Positions 61,123-64,000 of a DNA stretch of 64,000 bases are shown one piece after another (within the stretch, counting starts at the first letter, position 1; each line of letters starts with the position of its first letter). The DNA is from Terriglobia bacterium (GTDB lineage Bacteria; Acidobacteriota; Terriglobia; Bryobacterales; Bryobacteraceae): contig JAIQFI010000024.1 of the NCBI GenBank assembly GCA_020073345.1, positions 24,545-88,544 on the forward strand, read 5' to 3'. The translations under genes were made by a program, and so were the position numbers. Below the pieces are notes generated by a model that did not search any database, had not been told where the DNA came from, and saw nothing but the letters and a program-made list of their open reading frames with translations.

Positions 61123-62244
61123 GTGACAAAAATTGATTTTTTATACTTCGATGCCGGCGGGGGCCACCGCGCCGCCGCTACCGCGTTGAAAGCAGTGATC
61201 GACGAACAAAAACGGCCCTGGGGTGTTAAATGGGACGTGCGGCTGGTCAACTTACAGCAGATCCTCGGTCCCCTGGATGTGTTTCGCAAGGTGACCGGAT
61301 TGGAACTGCAGGAGATCTACAACCAGATGCTGGCGCGGGGCTGGACGCTGGGCTCCGCGCAGGGCCTGAAGTTCATGCACGGCGTCATCCGGCTGTATCA
61401 TCGTCCGGCAGTGCGGATGCTCGAAAAGTATTGGGCCAGCGCGCGCCCGGATCTGGTGGTGTCGCTGGTGCCGAACTTCAATCGGGCGATGTACGAGAGC
61501 CTGAAGCACACGCTGCCCGCGGTCCCTTATGTGACGATTCTGACCGACCTGGCGGATTATCCTCCGCACTTCTGGATGGAGAAGCAGGATCAGTTCGTGA
61601 TCTGCGGGAGCGATAAAGCCGTGTCGCAGGCGTACGTGCTGGGCTATACCGAGGATCGTATTTTCCGCGCGTCGGGGATGATCCTGCGGCCTACTTTCTA
61701 TCAGCCGGTGACGGCGGACCGCGTGGCCGAGCGGAAGAAACTTGGACTGGATCCCGATCGTCCCACGGGTCTGGTGCTGTTTGGAGGGCAAGGCTCGAAG
61801 GTGATGCTGGAGATCGCCGAGCGGCTTGTCGACACGCAGCTCATTTTGATTTGCGGGAAGAATACGGGCCTCGCCGAGCGGCTCCGTGCATTGCCTGCGC
61901 GAGCGCCACGATTCGTCGAAGGATTTACATCGGAGATCCCGTACTACATGAGCCTCGCGGATTTCTTTATCGGCAAGCCGGGCCCGGGAAGTATCAGTGA
62001 GGCGGTGGCGATGGGGCTGCCGGTGATCGTCGAGCGCAACATGTGGACGCTCCCGCAGGAGCGTTATAACGCCGAATGGGTCCTGGAGCGAAACGCGGGT
62101 TTTGTGCTGCCGAACTTCCGGGGAATCGGCGGGGCGGTGTCGGAGCTGCTGCGCGATCTGCCGCGTTATCAGAATGCCGTACAGCAGATCCACAATCGTG
62201 CGGTGTTCGAAATCCCAGATATTCTAGCGAAGATATTGGGATAA
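61123..62244 (+). CDS. MGDG-synthase-like glycosyltransferase (GT28)
   Basis: 373 aa from GTG 61123. The N-terminus FLYFDAGGGHRAAATAL is the acceptor-side motif of the MGDG synthase/diacylglycerol glucosyltransferase family, and GGQGSKVMLEIAERL and KPGPGSISEAVAMGLPVIVE are the donor-binding signatures of GT28. It probably transfers a hexose to diacylglycerol, making membrane glycolipids. MurG-like and processive glucosyltransferases share the fold. It pairs divergently with PAP2. Confidence 0.88.
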   Translation: MTKIDFLYFDAGGGHRAAATALKAVIDEQKRPWGVKWDVRLVNLQQILGPLDVFRKVTGLELQEIYNQMLARGWTLGSAQGLKFMHGVIRLYHRPAVRMLEKYWASARPDLVVSLVPNFNRAMYESLKHTLPAVPYVTILTDLADYPPHFWMEKQDQFVICGSDKAVSQAYVLGYTEDRIFRASGMILRPTFYQPVTADRVAERKKLGLDPDRPTGLVLFGGQGSKVMLEIAERLVDTQLILICGKNTGLAERLRALPARAPRFVEGFTSEIPYYMSLADFFIGKPGPGSISEAVAMGLPVIVERNMWTLPQERYNAEWVLERNAGFVLPNFRGIGGAVSELLRDLPRYQNAVQQIHNRAVFEIPDILAKILG

Positions 62245-62281
62245 TTCATGTGATTCCCGCGAACGGTCGATAATCGAGGCA

Positions 62282-62671
62282 ATGCGCGAGTACATCGCCG
62301 CGGCATGTGTCGGGATTTGCGGAGCCACCTTCCTTTCTTTCATGTGGCTCTTCGGTGACTATCAGTCGAATCGGCCTCGCCAACCGCAGCCGCAGGTCGG
62401 AAGGGTCTACCCCTTGAGTAATCACGGAGCGATCGTATACATAACGGACGTCGAGGCCACTGGGTTGTATTTTCTATTCTTTGCCTTTTTCCTGCCGTTT
62501 GGATTGGCCGGAGCTTGCATAACGACGGGCAAGGGACTCGACAATCCAACTCGGAGGCAATATCTAGTAGCCCTCGCGGCGGGCGCATGCTATGTAATCG
62601 TTATCGTCGACTGGGGCCACCAGATCGCGTCCTTCGCTGTATCGCACGATCTAATGTTGTCTCTAGGATGA
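62282..62671 (+). CDS. small membrane protein, unknown
   Basis: 129 aa with three membrane helices: about 5-25, 62-82 and 95-112. The first loop is Pro/Gln-rich and hydrophilic. Thr/Asn-rich sections and lower GC (for example around 62430-62660) set it apart from its neighbours, hinting at a more recent arrival. No family recognised. Confidence 0.6.
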   Translation: MREYIAAACVGICGATFLSFMWLFGDYQSNRPRQPQPQVGRVYPLSNHGAIVYITDVEATGLYFLFFAFFLPFGLAGACITTGKGLDNPTRRQYLVALAAGACYVIVIVDWGHQIASFAVSHDLMLSLG

Positions 62672-62733
62672 AGCTTAGCTCGCCAGTTCGATCCTGAGTA
62701 GCGCGCCGTCATCTGCAAGTGATGCCACGCATT

Positions 62734-63942
62734 TCATGCCAGGGCCGCCACGCACCGCCCGACCAGCCCGCCGGGACCGTAGAAGTACTGCCGGTGCTCG
62801 CGCACGAATCCGAAGCGGAACGGCGAGTGCCGCTCGAGTTCCTGGATGTAAGACCGTGTGTACAGTTCGTGTGCCGCGCCCGCGGCGGTGATCAGCAAGA
62901 TTACCGCGCTCTGCCGGATCAACTCCTTCAGCGGCTCGACGCCGGGCGACTGAAAGGCATCGAGCCCCGCGAACACCTGATCCCCGAATTCGAAGACGCG
63001 ATTGGTCACCGCGTCCAGCGGCGCGGAAAGTGTTTCGTTAAACAGCGTGGCCGTGCCCGCGGCTCGGTCTTCCGCGACGTCCTGAAGATCGTCCGCCAGT
63101 TGCAGCACCACGCCCCAGCCGAACGCGAAATCCTCTTGCTTCGGAGTCAATCGTCCGGCCGCCAGATATCCGTCGGCGAGTACCGACGTGCCTCCTTTTG
63201 CGAAGACGCCTTGCATGACATCCTCCGGCGGCAGCGCCGCTTCCCGGCGCAGACCGACGCTCTCCTCCTGGGCGCTCTGAATGGCCAGCAGGCTCCGGTA
63301 AACATCCGGAAACCGCTGACGGTTGTATTGGCTTTCGATCCTGTCGACCAGTGCCCACACTTTACACTCGCGATGGTTCGCTGGCCGAGGTGATTCGCCC
63401 TCGAGGCGTGCACGAAAACGCCGGTTGAATGCGGACTTCGCATCGGCGGATGCGCTTGGATCGTCCAGGAGGTTGTCGGTGTAGGGATACAGCATGCTGT
63501 AGGAAAAAATCGCGGGAGTCAGTTCCAGGGGCTGGCCCAGCAGCACCTGGAGCCCGGCGGCGGTCCACACATTGCGGCTGGCCTGGAAAATATTCGTGGC
63601 GCTCAGGGCGGGATCGAACCGGCGAGCTTGCTCCGCCAGACCCCTGGCCAGGTGAGGAAAGCCTTCGACCAGCAGTTTTAAGTGTGTGTCGTCCAGATCC
63701 AGCGCGGCCCGCGCGAACACCGCGAAGGCCTGAAGAATCGCGGACTCTGCGTCCCGCAAACCCGCGGCGATGCTCGATTCCGCCACGCGCACGAATTTCT
63801 CGGCGTCCGCCTCCCGCCGGGCTTGTTCTTGTGGCGTGTAGCACCGTCTGAAACGGGGGCGGGGCTTACCTCGCTCGTCCCGCCCGCCGCACCTTTGCCA
63901 CAAAGCGACATGTCGCCGCATCAACCTGTCGACGCGTACCAT
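62734..63942 (-). CDS. class I isoprenoid-synthase-fold protein (prenyltransferase/terpene-cyclase-like)
   Basis: 402 aa from the ATG at 63940-63942; the frame stays open to the right edge, so the true start may lie outside the window. Two Asp-rich motifs are spaced as in trans-prenyltransferases: YTDNLLDDPSASAD (about 155-168) and LQLADDLQDVAED (about 285-297). An all-helical body joins them. The first motif is D-x-x-x-D-D rather than DDxxD. It could be a polyprenyl synthase relative or a terpene-forming enzyme; no carotenoid or hopanoid genes are visible to decide. Confidence 0.75.
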   Translation of the reverse strand: MVRVDRLMRRHVALWQRCGGRDERGKPRPRFRRCYTPQEQARREADAEKFVRVAESSIAAGLRDAESAILQAFAVFARAALDLDDTHLKLLVEGFPHLARGLAEQARRFDPALSATNIFQASRNVWTAAGLQVLLGQPLELTPAIFSYSMLYPYTDNLLDDPSASADAKSAFNRRFRARLEGESPRPANHRECKVWALVDRIESQYNRQRFPDVYRSLLAIQSAQEESVGLRREAALPPEDVMQGVFAKGGTSVLADGYLAAGRLTPKQEDFAFGWGVVLQLADDLQDVAEDRAAGTATLFNETLSAPLDAVTNRVFEFGDQVFAGLDAFQSPGVEPLKELIRQSAVILLITAAGAAHELYTRSYIQELERHSPFRFGFVREHRQYFYGPGGLVGRCVAALA

Positions 63943-64000
63943 CCACAAGTTGAACGCAAATCGTCGACTGCGAGTTCGCCGAATCTTCAGGCTCCCGGTA

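Overview
The window is GC-rich, gene-dense chromosomal DNA from an Acidobacteriota bacterium, most likely of the Solibacter/Bryobacter branch. The markers are a TIGR03435-type protein, a TIGR03436-type vWFA protein, a very large Oar-like TonB-dependent receptor with an N-terminal carboxypeptidase-regulatory domain, several PQQ-dependent dehydrogenases, a heme c/copper monooxygenase fusion and a GAF-ANTAR regulator. The placement rests on protein families, because there is no rRNA gene in the window. I found no tRNA, CRISPR array, prophage or intact insertion sequence, and no gene-free stretch above 300 bases.

Layout. 1-7.2 kb is a minus-strand block: moxR, a DUF58 gene and a vWA/BatA-like gene running off the left edge, then motAB, a class I fructose-1,6-bisphosphatase, a secreted nucleoside hydrolase and phenylalanine hydroxylase. 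7.3-10.8 kb (plus) carries a proline-rich protein, a polyprenyl-phosphate sugar transferase, an orotate-type phosphoribosyltransferase and a sulfatase relative that has lost its active site. 10.8-16.3 kb (minus) is priA, a GNAT gene, a TPR gene and two small secreted proteins. 16.4-26.8 kb holds a tetratricopeptide-like protein, a DcaP-like porin, a DUF4159 protein, GAF-ANTAR, the copper monooxygenase, pgk with a thioesterase, a MoaD-MoaE fusion, a vWFA protein, an Hfq-like Sm protein and an inositol-monophosphatase relative.

26.8-39.9 kb looks like a nutrient-uptake and periplasmic-oxidation island: the TonB receptor, a secreted regulatory-domain protein, and three paralogous mGDH-type PQQ dehydrogenases interrupted by a DUF2157/DUF4824 pair. 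39.9-48.5 kb mixes hydrolases, a GlcG-like protein, fabD, a GAF-GGDEF protein with a damaged HD-GYP domain, TIGR03435 and YjbQ. 48.5-53.8 kb has a fourth PQQ enzyme (alcohol-dehydrogenase type) divergent from an ECF sigma/anti-sigma/zinc-ribbon operon, then a VOC protein, an RlmA-like methyltransferase and a 47-residue membrane peptide. 53.9-64 kb holds an M48 protease with a divergent GroEL, a PolX-like HhH protein, an archaeal-type FBP aldolase/phosphatase, a YkgJ protein, a PAP2 phosphatase divergent from an MGDG-synthase-like glycosyltransferase, and an isoprenoid-synthase-fold protein.

Most notable: (1) the TIGR03435 gene has a -35 box and two matching 16-bp dyads placed so that the transcript would be essentially leaderless and repressible; (2) the sulfatase relative has lost every catalytic motif but keeps an intact frame; (3) two unrelated FBPases occur in one window; (4) a complete two-copper monooxygenase site is fused to a c-type heme domain; (5) the diguanylate cyclase carries an HD-GYP domain in which His-Asp has become Arg-Asn; (6) four consecutive 3-nt-loop hairpins lie at, and partly inside, the 3' end of pgk.
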